From contig NZ_JAFFZS010000011.1 of NCBI RefSeq assembly GCF_016921115.1, positions 124,001 to 188,000 on the forward strand: DNA of 64,000 nt. Direction: 5' to 3'. Positions 51,726 through 59,744 of this stretch are shown here, one piece after another. The translations under genes were made by a program, and so were the position numbers. Each line of letters begins with the position of its first letter. Positions within the stretch are counted from its first letter, which is position 1. The DNA is from Streptomyces actuosus (GTDB lineage: Bacteria; Actinomycetota; Actinomycetes; Streptomycetales; Streptomycetaceae). The notes beneath the pieces are model-generated. The model ran no database searches, was not told the DNA's origin, and saw only the letters and a list, made by a program, of their open reading frames with translations.

Positions 51726-52598
51726 TCAGATGTGGGGCACGAATGGCAGGAGGAAGAACCGGGCGCCCGGGCTGCCGAACGGCTGGGCGGCGCACATGGT
51801 GACGGTGCCCAGCTGGGACGGCGCATGCCGGTCGCAGCACCTGGTGCGGTGGTCCTCGGTGCCGCGCGGGGTCACGTAGCCGGCGTGCCGCATCGGCCGC
51901 GCGTCACCGTCCGGGTGGATGTACGCGAGGCTGTGGTCTCGGTAGATCGGCCCCGCCACCGGGTCGTCGTTGACCTCCTTGTCGAGCTGCCGGAGATCCG
52001 CGTTGTCGGGGTGCGCGGCGACTGCCGTGCGCAGCTGGGCTGCGACCTGCGGCGCCCAGCGCGTGTCCCAGTCGACCAGGTGGTGCTCGCGCGCGTCCTC
52101 GCGCAGCAGCATCCACCGGATCAGGTTGCGTTCAGGCAGCTCGGGGGATCTTCCCTCAGGCTGGGGGAACATGAGCTTGAAGTCGTCGTTTGCGGCGAGC
52201 ACGTTCCAGGCCACGTCGTTGATGTAACAGGGCTGCCCCGACACGCCGTTGACAGCCACCTGCCACGCCGGATCCACGTTCGTCCCAGCCATCGGGTCCA
52301 TAGGGAACGGCGGCTCGTAGCCGATCGCGTAGACGTAGAGCGCGGTCCGCTCGCGCTCTTCCATGTTGAGCACCTTGGCCACGTTGTCGAGGAACTCGGT
52401 GCTCGGCTGGGACGTGTTCCCTCGCTCGAACTCGGCGTAGGTCTTCTCCGTGACGAACAGCGCCTGGGCAACCTGCGCCTGAGACAGTCCTCGTGAGCGC
52501 CGGCCCCGACCGGTGCGCTTGGGCCAGCCGAGCTCGACCGGGTCTATCTCTCCGCGCTTCCATTGCAGCAGCTGCTGCAACGCCTCCTTCTGATTCAA
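51726..52598 (-). CDS. XRE regulator with MmyB-like ligand-binding domain
   Basis: 290 aa. HTH at ~35-75 (GLSQAQVAQALFVTEKTYAEFERG) and a C-terminal MmyB-type PAS-like domain (CYINDVAWNVLAANDDFKLMF, NLIRWMLLREDAREHHLVDWD), the domain that binds fatty acids in characterised members. TTG 52598 is preceded by GGAAGGG. It sits next to a metallo-hydrolase, whereas MmyB regulators usually neighbour short-chain dehydrogenases; here the FabG lies across the divergent gene. Confidence 0.85.
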   Translation of the reverse strand: MNQKEALQQLLQWKRGEIDPVELGWPKRTGRGRRSRGLSQAQVAQALFVTEKTYAEFERGNTSQPSTEFLDNVAKVLNMEERERTALYVYAIGYEPPFPMDPMAGTNVDPAWQVAVNGVSGQPCYINDVAWNVLAANDDFKLMFPQPEGRSPELPERNLIRWMLLREDAREHHLVDWDTRWAPQVAAQLRTAVAAHPDNADLRQLDKEVNDDPVAGPIYRDHSLAYIHPDGDARPMRHAGYVTPRGTEDHRTRCCDRHAPSQLGTVTMCAAQPFGSPGARFFLLPFVPHI

Positions 52599-52747
52599 CT
52601 TTGCACCCTTCCCCGTGTTGCCGTCCCCGTGTCATCCCCGCGATATACCGGAAGCGCTCGCTCCTGAAATTCGAGGACCGGAAAATTCAGAGCCTGGTGG
52701 GCGGGATCTTGGCCGGGAAGAATCGCGCACTGGATCGAATCCGCGTT

Positions 52748-53566
52748 GTGGGAGACGCGAGGGTCCTCGACAACCGCGAGGGGGAGTTCGCGTTGCTGCA
52801 TCCCGTTGCCACCCCGTCCGACCGCACAGGCGGTGCCGTGGCACGCACTATGGCGGTGCTCGGCGCGCTGATCCGTCTCGGGCCGGGTGAACATCCTCTG
52901 GCTTCGGTCGCCGAGTCCGCGGGGCTTCCCGCGCCGACCGCTCACCGGTATCTGCAGGCCTTGATGCGGGAGGGCGCCGTCGAACAGCGCGGGCCGCGTG
53001 CTCGCTACGCGCTGACTGACGCGCTGCACGGTCCCCCCTCATCGACACCCGCCCAGCCCCTCCAGGCCGGCCCGCCCTCTCCCGCGGTGAGGGCAGAGAT
53101 CGTCACACTACAGTCGAGAACTGGTCAGGCCGCATTTGTTTACCGACCGCATCTGATCGGCACTCCGATGAGAATCTGCGCGGAACGGGCATACGGGTCA
53201 CACGCTGACGAGATCCTTACATCACCTCAGATCGCTTTCCGATCTCTTGAATCAGCACCTCTGGAAGCCGACGCGGCCGGACTGGCGATCCTCGCCTGCC
53301 TCGGCTCCGTCAGCGACCACAAGATCGACATCGCCCACGTCCGTGAGGAAGGTCACGCCATCGGGCCGTCCCCGCTCCAGGGGCGCACCATGATCGCCGC
53401 GCCCGTCTGGTATGGCTCGGCCGTCGCCGGCTCGGTCGCACTGCTGGCCAAGGACGCGCCCATGCGACGCGCCGCCACCCGCGCCCGGTACGTGACTGCC
53501 GTGATGGACACCGCCGCGGCGATGAGCGGACACCTCACCCGTTCCGGCACGCGCCGGGCCAGCTGA
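52748..53566 (+). CDS. IclR-type transcriptional regulator
   Basis: About 272 aa from GTG 52748; GTG 52838, closer to the DNA-binding domain, is an alternative. The N-terminal winged helix reads TMAVLGALIRLG, LASVAESAGLPAPTAHRYLQ, ALMREGAVEQRG; the C-terminal effector domain has TGQAAFVYRPHL, VREEGHAIGPSP and MIAAPVWYGSAVAGSVALL, matching IclR. It is 43 bp before fabG in the same direction and divergent from the MmyB regulator. Confidence 0.75.
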   Translation: MGDARVLDNREGEFALLHPVATPSDRTGGAVARTMAVLGALIRLGPGEHPLASVAESAGLPAPTAHRYLQALMREGAVEQRGPRARYALTDALHGPPSSTPAQPLQAGPPSPAVRAEIVTLQSRTGQAAFVYRPHLIGTPMRICAERAYGSHADEILTSPQIAFRSLESAPLEADAAGLAILACLGSVSDHKIDIAHVREEGHAIGPSPLQGRTMIAAPVWYGSAVAGSVALLAKDAPMRRAATRARYVTAVMDTAAAMSGHLTRSGTRRAS

Positions 53567-53609
53567 TTGACTGCAAACCCCCACGAGCACCACAGAAAGG
53601 CGCCACCCC

Positions 53610-54314
53610 GTGTCCCGTTCAGTCCTGATCACCGGCGGCAACCGCGGCATAGGCCTCGCCATCGCCCGTCACCTCGCCGAGGCCGGCGACCGCGTCGCCA
53701 TCACCTACCGCTCGGGCGAACCCCCCGAGGGCCTGCTCGCCGTCCGCTGCGACATCACCGACACCGCCCAGGTCGACGCCGCGTTCAAGGAGGTCGAGGA
53801 GCAGCACGGCCCCGTCGAGGTCCTCGTCGCGAACGCCGGCATCACCAAGGACCAGCTCCTGATGCGCATGAGCGAGGACGACTTCACCTCCGTCCTCGAC
53901 ACCAACCTCACCGGCGCCTTCCGCGTCACCAAGCGCGCCTCGCGCGGCATGCTCCGCGCGAAGAAGGGCCGCGTGGTGTACATCTCCTCCGCCGTCGCCC
54001 TGCGCGGCGAGAGCGGCCAGGCCAACTACGCCGCCTCCAAGGCCGGCCTCGTCGGCTTCGCCCGCTCCATGGCCCGCGAACTCGGCTCCCGCGGCATCAC
54101 GTTCAACGTGGTCGCCCCCGGCCTCACCGAGACGTCCATGAGCGAGGCGCTGAGCGACGAGCAGCTCGAGAATCTCAAGACCCAGATCCCCCTCGGCCGC
54201 CTCGCCCGCCCCGAGGAGATCGCCGCCACCGTCGCCTTCCTCGCCTCCGAGCAGGCCGCCTACATCACCGGCGCCGTGGTGCCCGTCGACGGCGGCGCCG
54301 GCATGGGCCACTGA
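53610..54314 (+). CDS. fabG: 3-oxoacyl-[acyl-carrier-protein] reductase, FabG-like SDR
   Basis: 234 aa classical SDR. Cofactor loop TGGNRGIG (residues 8-15), NAG motif (VANAGI), catalytic Ser127, Tyr140 and Lys144 (NYAASKAG), and the end PVDGGAGMGH typical of actinobacterial FabG. RSG and short-loop features fit NADPH. GTG 53610 with AAAGGCG site. Probably a second, accessory FabG under the IclR regulator; a role in chromosomal fatty-acid synthesis or a polyketide pathway cannot be separated. Confidence 0.88.
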   Translation: MSRSVLITGGNRGIGLAIARHLAEAGDRVAITYRSGEPPEGLLAVRCDITDTAQVDAAFKEVEEQHGPVEVLVANAGITKDQLLMRMSEDDFTSVLDTNLTGAFRVTKRASRGMLRAKKGRVVYISSAVALRGESGQANYAASKAGLVGFARSMARELGSRGITFNVVAPGLTETSMSEALSDEQLENLKTQIPLGRLARPEEIAATVAFLASEQAAYITGAVVPVDGGAGMGH

Positions 54315-54366
54315 CCACCGTGACCGCCCGCCACGCTGGAGTCCGATGAGCACATGATCTGACAGT

Positions 54367-54545
54367 GGGCAGTCCCCCGTGGGCTGCCCCGCGGCAGCAA
54401 GACCTTGGTGTGTCCAGCACCTCGGCCCGCCCGCCGCATCTCTGCCACCACCCGGCGAGTGTCCAGCTCGCCTGGTGAAGAACCCGGTCCGCAGACCGGG
54501 CAACACCGCCCCTGCCAGGGCGGATCACTTGGTTCCGGAAGAACC
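54367..54545 (+). other. Array of five stem-loops upstream of Rep-like gene
   Basis: In 180 bp: GCTGCC-CCGC-GGCAGC (54383-54398); CACCA-ccc-GGCGAG with CTCGCC-TGGTG (54446-54477); CCCGGTC-CGCA-GACCGGG (54483-54500); CCGCCC-CTGCCA-GGGCGG (54506-54523); GGTTC-CGGAA-GAACC (54531-54545). GGGCAG at 54367 can pair with CTGCCC at 54384 as an alternative to the first. The array fills most of the 284-bp gap between fabG and the Rep-like gene. A structured RNA leader, or a plasmid origin, are the main options. Confidence 0.5.
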
Positions 54546-54598
54546 GGCCCCACCGAAGAGGGGCTCACGCATGCCCGAAAGGAGGGCGTGCCCTGCCC

Positions 54599-55843
54599 AT
54601 GATGCAGCATGCCCGCGCGCCGGTCCACGCCGCCGCCGCTCCACCGCGCCTTCCGCGCGGACAACACCGAATATCCACAAACAACCGATACATCCTGGTC
54701 CGCGACCACGCCGACCAGGAAATCGGCACCACCGCGTCCCGCCGCACCCGGCGCGGCGACTTTCTGCGCGCCGCCACCTGGGCCATCACCCAGCGCCTGC
54801 ACCCCAAAGCCGGCAACACCACACTGCGCGTCGCCCGCGACCTCGCCGCCCGCCTGAACGCCGACGGGCACGTCGCCTACTGCCGCGACACAACGTACAA
54901 GCGCCTCGGCATCAGCCGGCGCACCTTGGAGCGGCACATCGCCGTCCTGCGCGAACTCGGCCTCCTCGTCTGGGCCGTCCACGGAAGCCGGACCAACACC
55001 CGACCCGCCGGAAGCGGCGAATGGGCCGGCACCGCCACCATCTACGCCGCCGTGGTCCCGCGCGCCTGGGACGACGCCCTCGGCCACCGCGTGCGCGGCC
55101 ACGGCTATCACGCCCGCCACGTCGGATTCACCGAACACGGACGCCAGTTGGCCATCACCGAAGCCCGCCGCCGCACCCGCCCCTCCCGCCGCCGTGACAC
55201 CCCTTCCTGTAAGACCAACCACCCACGTCCTACAGCTGAGATGAGAGGGAAGAAGAACAACACCAGCGCGCCCCACGGCGCGAGGCCGCGGCCCCGCCGC
55301 CGACACGCAGTGCCCGAGCCCTACCGAGCCAGCCCCAGCCAGGCCGCACACGCCGTCTCCGTCGCCGCCTGGATACGCCCCCGGGTGCCATGGACCCAGG
55401 GCGAGGGACTGCGCCGCCTCGCCTTCGCCCTGCGGCCCTGGATCGCTACCGGCCTCTCCGCCGCCGACCTCGCCGCCGACCTGTCGGTCTGGCGCGTGCC
55501 CCGGCGGCCAGCCTCCCCGGCCAGCATGATCATGGCCCGCTGGAGCGAGACCACCGGCCACGACGAGCCCGCTGCCGCCCCCTGCCGCGGCGAGGAGACG
55601 CCTTGCGGGGTCCCGCCCAACGCGGCCTTCCGGGAGGCCATGGACGCAGTCCGCGCCCGCCTCACCAGGCTGTCGCCGCCCGTCGAACCGGAGCCCGAAC
55701 CGCCCGGCTTCGTCATCCGCGACCGAATTCTCGCCTCGCTCGCCGAGGCGGACCGGGCCCGCCGCACGCGCACCGCCGAGCAGTGCCTCACCTTCGCCGA
55801 GTGGGAGGCCGTCTGCGACGCCAGGGAACGAGCCCCCTGGTGA
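54599..55843 (+). CDS. Winged-helix protein, possible plasmid replication initiator
   Basis: 414 aa. Residues ~30-115 resemble the DNA-binding domain of actinobacterial plasmid Rep/regulatory proteins: FLRAATWAITQRL, TLRVARDLAARLNADGHVAY, then the HTH TYKRLGISRRTLERHIAVLRE with an LGLLVWAVHGSR wing. A basic low-complexity linker (RRRTRPSRRR) leads to a C-terminal ~150-residue domain (RRLAFALRPWIATGLSAADLAADLSVW). The start may be ATG 54599 or 54602. The function is inferred from the architecture only; it could equally be an accessory regulator. The array of hairpins upstream would fit an origin. Confidence 0.5.
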   Translation: MMQHARAPVHAAAAPPRLPRGQHRISTNNRYILVRDHADQEIGTTASRRTRRGDFLRAATWAITQRLHPKAGNTTLRVARDLAARLNADGHVAYCRDTTYKRLGISRRTLERHIAVLRELGLLVWAVHGSRTNTRPAGSGEWAGTATIYAAVVPRAWDDALGHRVRGHGYHARHVGFTEHGRQLAITEARRRTRPSRRRDTPSCKTNHPRPTAEMRGKKNNTSAPHGARPRPRRRHAVPEPYRASPSQAAHAVSVAAWIRPRVPWTQGEGLRRLAFALRPWIATGLSAADLAADLSVWRVPRRPASPASMIMARWSETTGHDEPAAAPCRGEETPCGVPPNAAFREAMDAVRARLTRLSPPVEPEPEPPGFVIRDRILASLAEADRARRTRTAEQCLTFAEWEAVCDARERAPW

Positions 55844-55934
55844 CCCCGCGCCGACCCAGGCCACGCACGTACGGCACGCACCAGGCCACGGCGCCGACGA
55901 GGAACCCGACCGCGAAGCTCTCGAACCGGAACAC
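55788..55934 (-). CDS. Small membrane protein, 48 aa
   Basis: GTG 55934 with CAGGGGG upstream, 16 bases after the stop of the 124-aa gene. The product begins VFRFESFAVGFLVGAVAWCV, one transmembrane helix, then an Arg-rich cytoplasmic tail. Its 3' part overlaps the + strand Rep-like gene end by 56 bp. Coding is suggested by the helix and the ribosome site. Confidence 0.45.
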   Translation of the reverse strand: MFRFESFAVGFLVGAVAWCVPYVRGLGRRGVTRGLVPWRRRRPPTRRR

Positions 55935-55950
55935 GGCGCCCCCTGCCCGT

Positions 55951-56325
55951 TCAGGACCCCGCCGCCGGGGCGGCATCGGGCACGGACTCCTCGACGGTCT
56001 CCCCCTGCGCCGCGCCCTCGGCGCCGCGCCGGCGGGTACGGAAGACTGCCCGCACCGACCGGAACAGGGCACGGACCAGCCGCCACAGACCGATCGCGCC
56101 GCAGCCGACCGCCGCGCCGCTGGCGCCCAGACGCGCAAAGGTCTCCAGCCAGCCGGGCCAATGCAGGTAGCCCAGCGTCAGCGACGTGCCGATCAAGCTC
56201 AGGCTGAGAACCATCAGGACGCTGCTGTGACCGATCACCCCCCAGGTACGCCTCAGTTCGGCGTATGCCTCCGGGTTCGCTTCCCGCCACGGGACGCGCC
56301 GGTCGGTCCGCTCGTGCTCACTCAT
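55951..56325 (-). CDS. Small membrane protein, 124 aa
   Basis: Two transmembrane helices (HSSVLMVLSLSLIGTSLTLGY and ASGAAVGCGAIGLWRLVRAL) and basic plus acidic soluble ends (RSVRAVFRTRRRG then EGETVEES-like tail). ATG 56325 with GCGGAGAGAG site overlaps the 332-aa gene by 8 bp. No family recognised. Confidence 0.6.
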   Translation of the reverse strand: MSEHERTDRRVPWREANPEAYAELRRTWGVIGHSSVLMVLSLSLIGTSLTLGYLHWPGWLETFARLGASGAAVGCGAIGLWRLVRALFRSVRAVFRTRRRGAEGAAQGETVEESVPDAAPAAGS

Positions 56326-57316
56326 CGCTCTCTCCGCTCCTTGCAGACCGAGTTCGGTCGTCGTGAGCCCCGCCCAGGACCTCCCGGGCATGGAGCAGTC
56401 CCTCTCCCAGCTCCTCCAGTTCCAGCCGTGCGTCGTCCAGCAGTTGCCGGGGCAGCAGCCCTTCGGGCAGCGCGGGTCTGACTGGCACTACGGCCACGCG
56501 GTCGTCGCGGATCGCCGACTCCACCGCTTCCTCCCGCCGTCCGACCTCTACGGCCTGGTCGACCAGGAGCGCGAGCGACTGCGCGTATGCGAGGAGAAGG
56601 TCGCGGGCTTCCACGTTGTCCGCCGCCAGCGGCACGAGACCGGCCGCGTCCCACACCAGCCGCGGCAACACCGCCGCCGCGCGCGCCAGCTCGTAGCGCC
56701 CGCTGCGCTCGGCGAGCATGCGCAGGCGCTGCTCGTCGGCCAGCAGCCGGTAGAAGACCACCGCGTACGCCTTGCTCGTTTCGACGACGCGCACGCGGCG
56801 CCGGGTGAAGCGCTGGACGGCCGCGGGCACACCGGCGGCCGCGGCCATGCCGGCCGCGCCAGCCGCCAGGAGACCGGTGGCCGCCGGCAGCATGGAGGTC
56901 GCCGGACCCAGAGCGGCGAAGGCAGTCACGGTGAACAGCGCGGTCCGGCCGACCGGGAGGGGGCGGGGAAGCTCGAGGCCTCCCAGCATCCAGATGTACT
57001 GGGGCGGGCGGCGTCCCCATACGCTCCGGCACACCCAACGCCCCAGTCGGTGCTGCTCCGGGTCGAAGAAGCCCGCCTCGCGCAGCACACCCGCGGGGTG
57101 CGGCCCGAAGATGTCCCAGCGCAGCCACCCATCCCGGGTCCGCTCCCGTATCAGCAGCAGCGCCTCCATGGCGCCCCGAGCAGCGGCGGGGGTCGAGGCC
57201 CGGATGGCCAGCTCGGCGCGCACGGAGTGATGGAGCCGGGCGGCTTCCTGGACAGCGTGGGTCCACCGATCCCGGTCTGCATCGAAGGGCTGAGGCTGTG
57301 CGGCGGCCGGCCTCAT
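56318..57316 (-). CDS. Membrane protein of unknown family, 332 aa
   Basis: Soluble helical N-terminal part (VQEAARLHHSVRAELAIRAS, RERTRDGWLRWDIFG), a central hydrophobic pair (ALFTVTAFAALGPATSMLP, GLLAAGAAGMAAAAGVPAAV; ~145-185) and a long helical C-terminal region (FYRLLADEQRLRMLAERSGRY, RQLLDDARLELEELGEGLL). ATG 57316 is coupled (ATGA) to the 45-aa ORF upstream. Family unknown. Confidence 0.65.
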   Translation of the reverse strand: MRPAAAQPQPFDADRDRWTHAVQEAARLHHSVRAELAIRASTPAAARGAMEALLLIRERTRDGWLRWDIFGPHPAGVLREAGFFDPEQHRLGRWVCRSVWGRRPPQYIWMLGGLELPRPLPVGRTALFTVTAFAALGPATSMLPAATGLLAAGAAGMAAAAGVPAAVQRFTRRRVRVVETSKAYAVVFYRLLADEQRLRMLAERSGRYELARAAAVLPRLVWDAAGLVPLAADNVEARDLLLAYAQSLALLVDQAVEVGRREEAVESAIRDDRVAVVPVRPALPEGLLPRQLLDDARLELEELGEGLLHAREVLGGAHDDRTRSARSGESDE

Positions 57317-57450
57317 CGCTGGCCCGCCTCGGCCGGGGCGTGAGCGGGTGCCGCGTTTGCGGTGGAGCCGGGGACGGTGAGCGGGCCGCAGGCGGAGGCG
57401 GCGGGCGCACCGGCGAGCACGAGACCGGCGGCCAGGAGGCGAGGGGCCAT
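57313..57450 (-). CDS. 45-aa exported peptide coupled to membrane-protein gene
   Basis: ATG 57450, AGGA upstream. It reads as a short signal peptide (MAPRLLAAGLVLAGAPAASA, then a Cys) with a Pro/Ala-rich tail; the ASAC could be a lipobox-like site. The TGA overlaps the next start by 4 bp. It is the first gene after a 33-bp conserved element, like the 29-aa ORF at 37427. Confidence 0.55.
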   Translation of the reverse strand: MAPRLLAAGLVLAGAPAASACGPLTVPGSTANAAPAHAPAEAGQR

Positions 57451-57493
57451 GTGAGGAAGTCCTGTTCGGGTCGGAGAAGGCACCGTTCACCTG

Positions 57494-57526
57494 CTACAGG
57501 TGCGGCCGAGGCCGCCGGTGTGACAC
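57494..57526 (-). promoter_or_regulatory. 33-bp conserved upstream element, copy B
   Basis: Minus strand GTGTCACACCG, 5 variable bases, CTCG, partly variable bases, CACCTGTAG; 25 of 33 positions equal to 37477-37509, same spacing, and 44 bp before the 45-aa ORF (copy A is 50 bp before its ORF). Confidence 0.55.
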
Positions 57527-57552
57527 TCCGCCCGAACTTTTTGTGGGCTCCT

Positions 57553-58533
57553 TCAGCCGAGCGTGCCCTCGAAGGTGACCTTGGAGCCGCCCGCGTCGAT
57601 GGCCTCGACCGTCACCGGGCCGCCGGCGGCTGTCTCCGGGACGCGGAAGGAGACGGTCTGTGTGGCGGTGCGGTACGGGGCGATCGCGGCGTCGCGGTAC
57701 CCGTACACCGGACGGACGGTGGCGGCCAGGTGCAGCTCCTGGCCGGTCAGGATCCGCAGGGTGGTGCCCAGGCCGGACATCGGGTCGCCGGAGCGGTTGA
57801 CCACGCTCAGCTCCAGGCTCCCGGTGCGCGAGGCACCTTCGCCGCTCACCGTCACCTTGCCCACGCGCACCTGGCCGTTCCACTGCCCCAGCGGCGTGAC
57901 CGACTGCCCGGCCGGCGCACCCTGCGGCGCCTGGGTGTCCGGGGAGGCGGCGGTACCGCCTGGCAAGGTGCCTTCGAAGAACAGCAGTTCAGGCTCGGCC
58001 AGCCCTTCCTCGGTCGCCTCCACGGTCACCGTGACCGGCAGGCCCTGGGCCTGGTCGGGAAGCACCAGCTTCACATCCCTGTCGACGGAGCCGTTGGGGC
58101 GCACCTGCTGCGGCTCGTCCGTGGAAGAGGACGCGCTGCTGTCGGTGGCCTCGGCAGCGGTGCGGCCGAGAGCTCCGTAGCGGGCGGTGACGGCGGTCTG
58201 CGGCGCGGTCGCGACCTGGGCGCGCTGGTTGGCCACGGTCACCCGCGCCGTGTACGCGCTCGAGCCGGCCGGCACACCGGGCACGGCACCGGCCGGCAGC
58301 CGCTCGAAGCCCTGCAGCGTCACCGTCCACGCCCCGTCGCCGACCGGCAGCGGAGTTCCGGCCTTCACGATGCCGTCCGGCAGCACCGTGGAGGGCGAGG
58401 GCCGTGCCGCGGGGGTGCTGCTCGTCGCCTGCCTGTCGGACTTGGGCTCGCTGTCGGAGCCGCTGCAGCCGGAGATCAGGACCGTGCCAGCCAGGAGCAC
58501 GATCGGAAGGACGTGGCGCAGGCGCACGGACAT
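57553..58533 (-). CDS. Large lipoprotein with Ig/DUF-like repeats
   Basis: 326 aa. Lipobox LISGC at ~18-22, Ser/Pro-rich linker to ~55, then two beta-rich units of similar layout: WTVTLQGFERLPAGAVPG with YTARVTVANQRAQVATAPQT, and GQVRVGKVTVSGEGASRTGS with LELSVVNRSGDPMSGLGT. Each resembles DUF4352/Ig-like ligand-binding folds. Anchored outside the membrane. No enzymatic motif. Followed by the conserved element of the 45-aa gene operon, so separately transcribed. Confidence 0.75.
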   Translation of the reverse strand: MSVRLRHVLPIVLLAGTVLISGCSGSDSEPKSDRQATSSTPAARPSPSTVLPDGIVKAGTPLPVGDGAWTVTLQGFERLPAGAVPGVPAGSSAYTARVTVANQRAQVATAPQTAVTARYGALGRTAAEATDSSASSSTDEPQQVRPNGSVDRDVKLVLPDQAQGLPVTVTVEATEEGLAEPELLFFEGTLPGGTAASPDTQAPQGAPAGQSVTPLGQWNGQVRVGKVTVSGEGASRTGSLELSVVNRSGDPMSGLGTTLRILTGQELHLAATVRPVYGYRDAAIAPYRTATQTVSFRVPETAAGGPVTVEAIDAGGSKVTFEGTLG

Positions 58534-58583
58534 GGTTCCCCCTTGTCAGATACCGGATCTCGGTCGAGGGGATCATGCCAAAA

Positions 58584-58655
58584 CGCGTCCGGTCGGGGCC
58601 GGACGCGCTGGTGAAGGGTGTTGGTTTCCGGCCGCCCGCTCTCTGCGGAGAGCGG
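58584..58655 (-). terminator. Two hairpins between 118-aa gene and lipoprotein
   Basis: CCGCTCTC (58636-58643) pairs with GAGAGCGG (58648-58655), 4 bases past the 118-aa gene stop; CGCGTCCGG (58584-58592) pairs with CCGGACGCG (58599-58607), 50 bp nearer the lipoprotein start. Tandem terminators or a terminator plus leader hairpin. Confidence 0.6.
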
Positions 58656-58659
58656 AAGG

Positions 58660-59016
58660 TCACAGGGTGATGGGGATGGGGACCAGGAAGTACTCGGTGT
58701 CGCCTACGCGGACGCGCAGAGGGTGCCCGGGCGGGAGGGTGAACAGCCGATGATGGACGGTCGCCGGGGAGTTGCGCTCGGACAGCGCGGGCTCCAGTGC
58801 GGTACGGACGGCGGCGCGGGAGGTGTCGGACAGCGGGTTGCGCTCGGCGATCTCCGCGCAGTGGTCGAGCTGGGCGTCGGTCAGGTCGGGACCGAGGCCC
58901 TGGCGGAGGGCCTCGACGGCGACGGCCGGGGCGAGGACCGCCCGGTTGTGGTCGCGGCAAATGTGGCCGGGCGTGCCGTGGGGCTGGAAATGCCGGGCGG
59001 TACCGATGGAAGTCAT
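58660..59016 (-). CDS. Hypothetical protein, 118 aa
   Basis: Cytosolic, unknown. Central CRDHNRAVLAPAVAVEALRQG and LDHCAEIAERNPLSDTS suggest a helical domain; the end has LFTLPPGHPLRVRVGDTEYF. ATG 59016 with AGGAA upstream, preferred over the longer frame. Confidence 0.55.
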   Translation of the reverse strand: MTSIGTARHFQPHGTPGHICRDHNRAVLAPAVAVEALRQGLGPDLTDAQLDHCAEIAERNPLSDTSRAAVRTALEPALSERNSPATVHHRLFTLPPGHPLRVRVGDTEYFLVPIPITL

Positions 59017-59185
59017 GGGGGATTCCTTGGGGAAGAGATTGTGGCTGTGCTCGCGGGTCGTCAGGTCTCGGCGATGGTCAGGGCGGGCGTCGGGGGCATC
59101 GGGGACTTCCGCTCTCACCTGGAGCGGGCGGCGGTCTGTGCTGACGACGAAGAAGAGGAGTGACGGGAGCCCTCGCACCCCGGGG

Positions 59186-59635
59186 CTACGCGTAGTAGCT
59201 CGCCATGATCCACTCGGGCTTGCTGGCGCGGGTCCGTAGTTCCAGCACGGACAACGCCCGCTTCAGGGCCTCGTCGTGCTGGGATGCGGCGCTCATCGAC
59301 GCGGGGTCGAGCGTGAGGGGTCCGCTTTTGGGCTGGTGGACGACGGCCGCCAGGAAGTGTCCGTCTTCTTCCCACCCGATCGAGTACGTCCGAAGGAGCA
59401 GCGACCCCAGGCCGTTAGCGGCCAGTCGCTCCTCCGCGGCGGCAGCGAAGTAGTCGGGGTGGTTCTCCTCGCGCATGTCCTCTGTCTCCCACGGCACGCG
59501 CGGCATCAGAAAGGATGAGCCGTCGACGTCGTCGGTGTACCGGACCAGCTCGTTCGTCAGGCCCTCCCAGTTGTCGGCCGGGCCTCCCAGGCGGTACCCG
59601 TACATCAGGGCTTCGTGATTCTCGATGGCGCCCAT
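59186..59635 (-). CDS. Hypothetical acidic protein, 149 aa
   Basis: ATG 59635 with GAGGAGAAC site. Contains YGYRLGGPADNWEGLTNEL, PDYFAAAAEERLAANGLGSL, YSIGWEEDGHFLAAVV. Mixed alpha/beta, no signal peptide, no family recognised. Confidence 0.6.
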   Translation of the reverse strand: MGAIENHEALMYGYRLGGPADNWEGLTNELVRYTDDVDGSSFLMPRVPWETEDMREENHPDYFAAAAEERLAANGLGSLLLRTYSIGWEEDGHFLAAVVHQPKSGPLTLDPASMSAASQHDEALKRALSVLELRTRASKPEWIMASYYA

Positions 59636-59706
59636 GGCGTTCTCCTCGGTTCGTGCCAGTGGTGGTTGGCCGGCGCTCTCGGGTCTGTCGAGGCGGCCGG
59701 TTGGGG

Positions 59707-59734
59707 GCCGCCCCGGGGAGTTAGCCGGGGCGGC
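59707..59734 (-). terminator. Perfect 10-bp stem-loop
   Basis: GCCGCCCCGG (59707-59716) pairs with CCGGGGCGGC (59725-59734), 8-nt loop, 11 bases past the stop of the 129-aa gene. Confidence 0.7.
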
Positions 59735-59744
59735 GTGGGCCGGG

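Noticed and set aside
52605..52672. TTGCCG ... TATACC as promoter of the IclR gene
   Set aside because: The spacer would be 20 bp, too long for a confident sigma70 call.
53567..54349. A 260-codon + strand frame over fabG
   Set aside because: Arg/Pro/His-rich out-of-frame translation of fabG.
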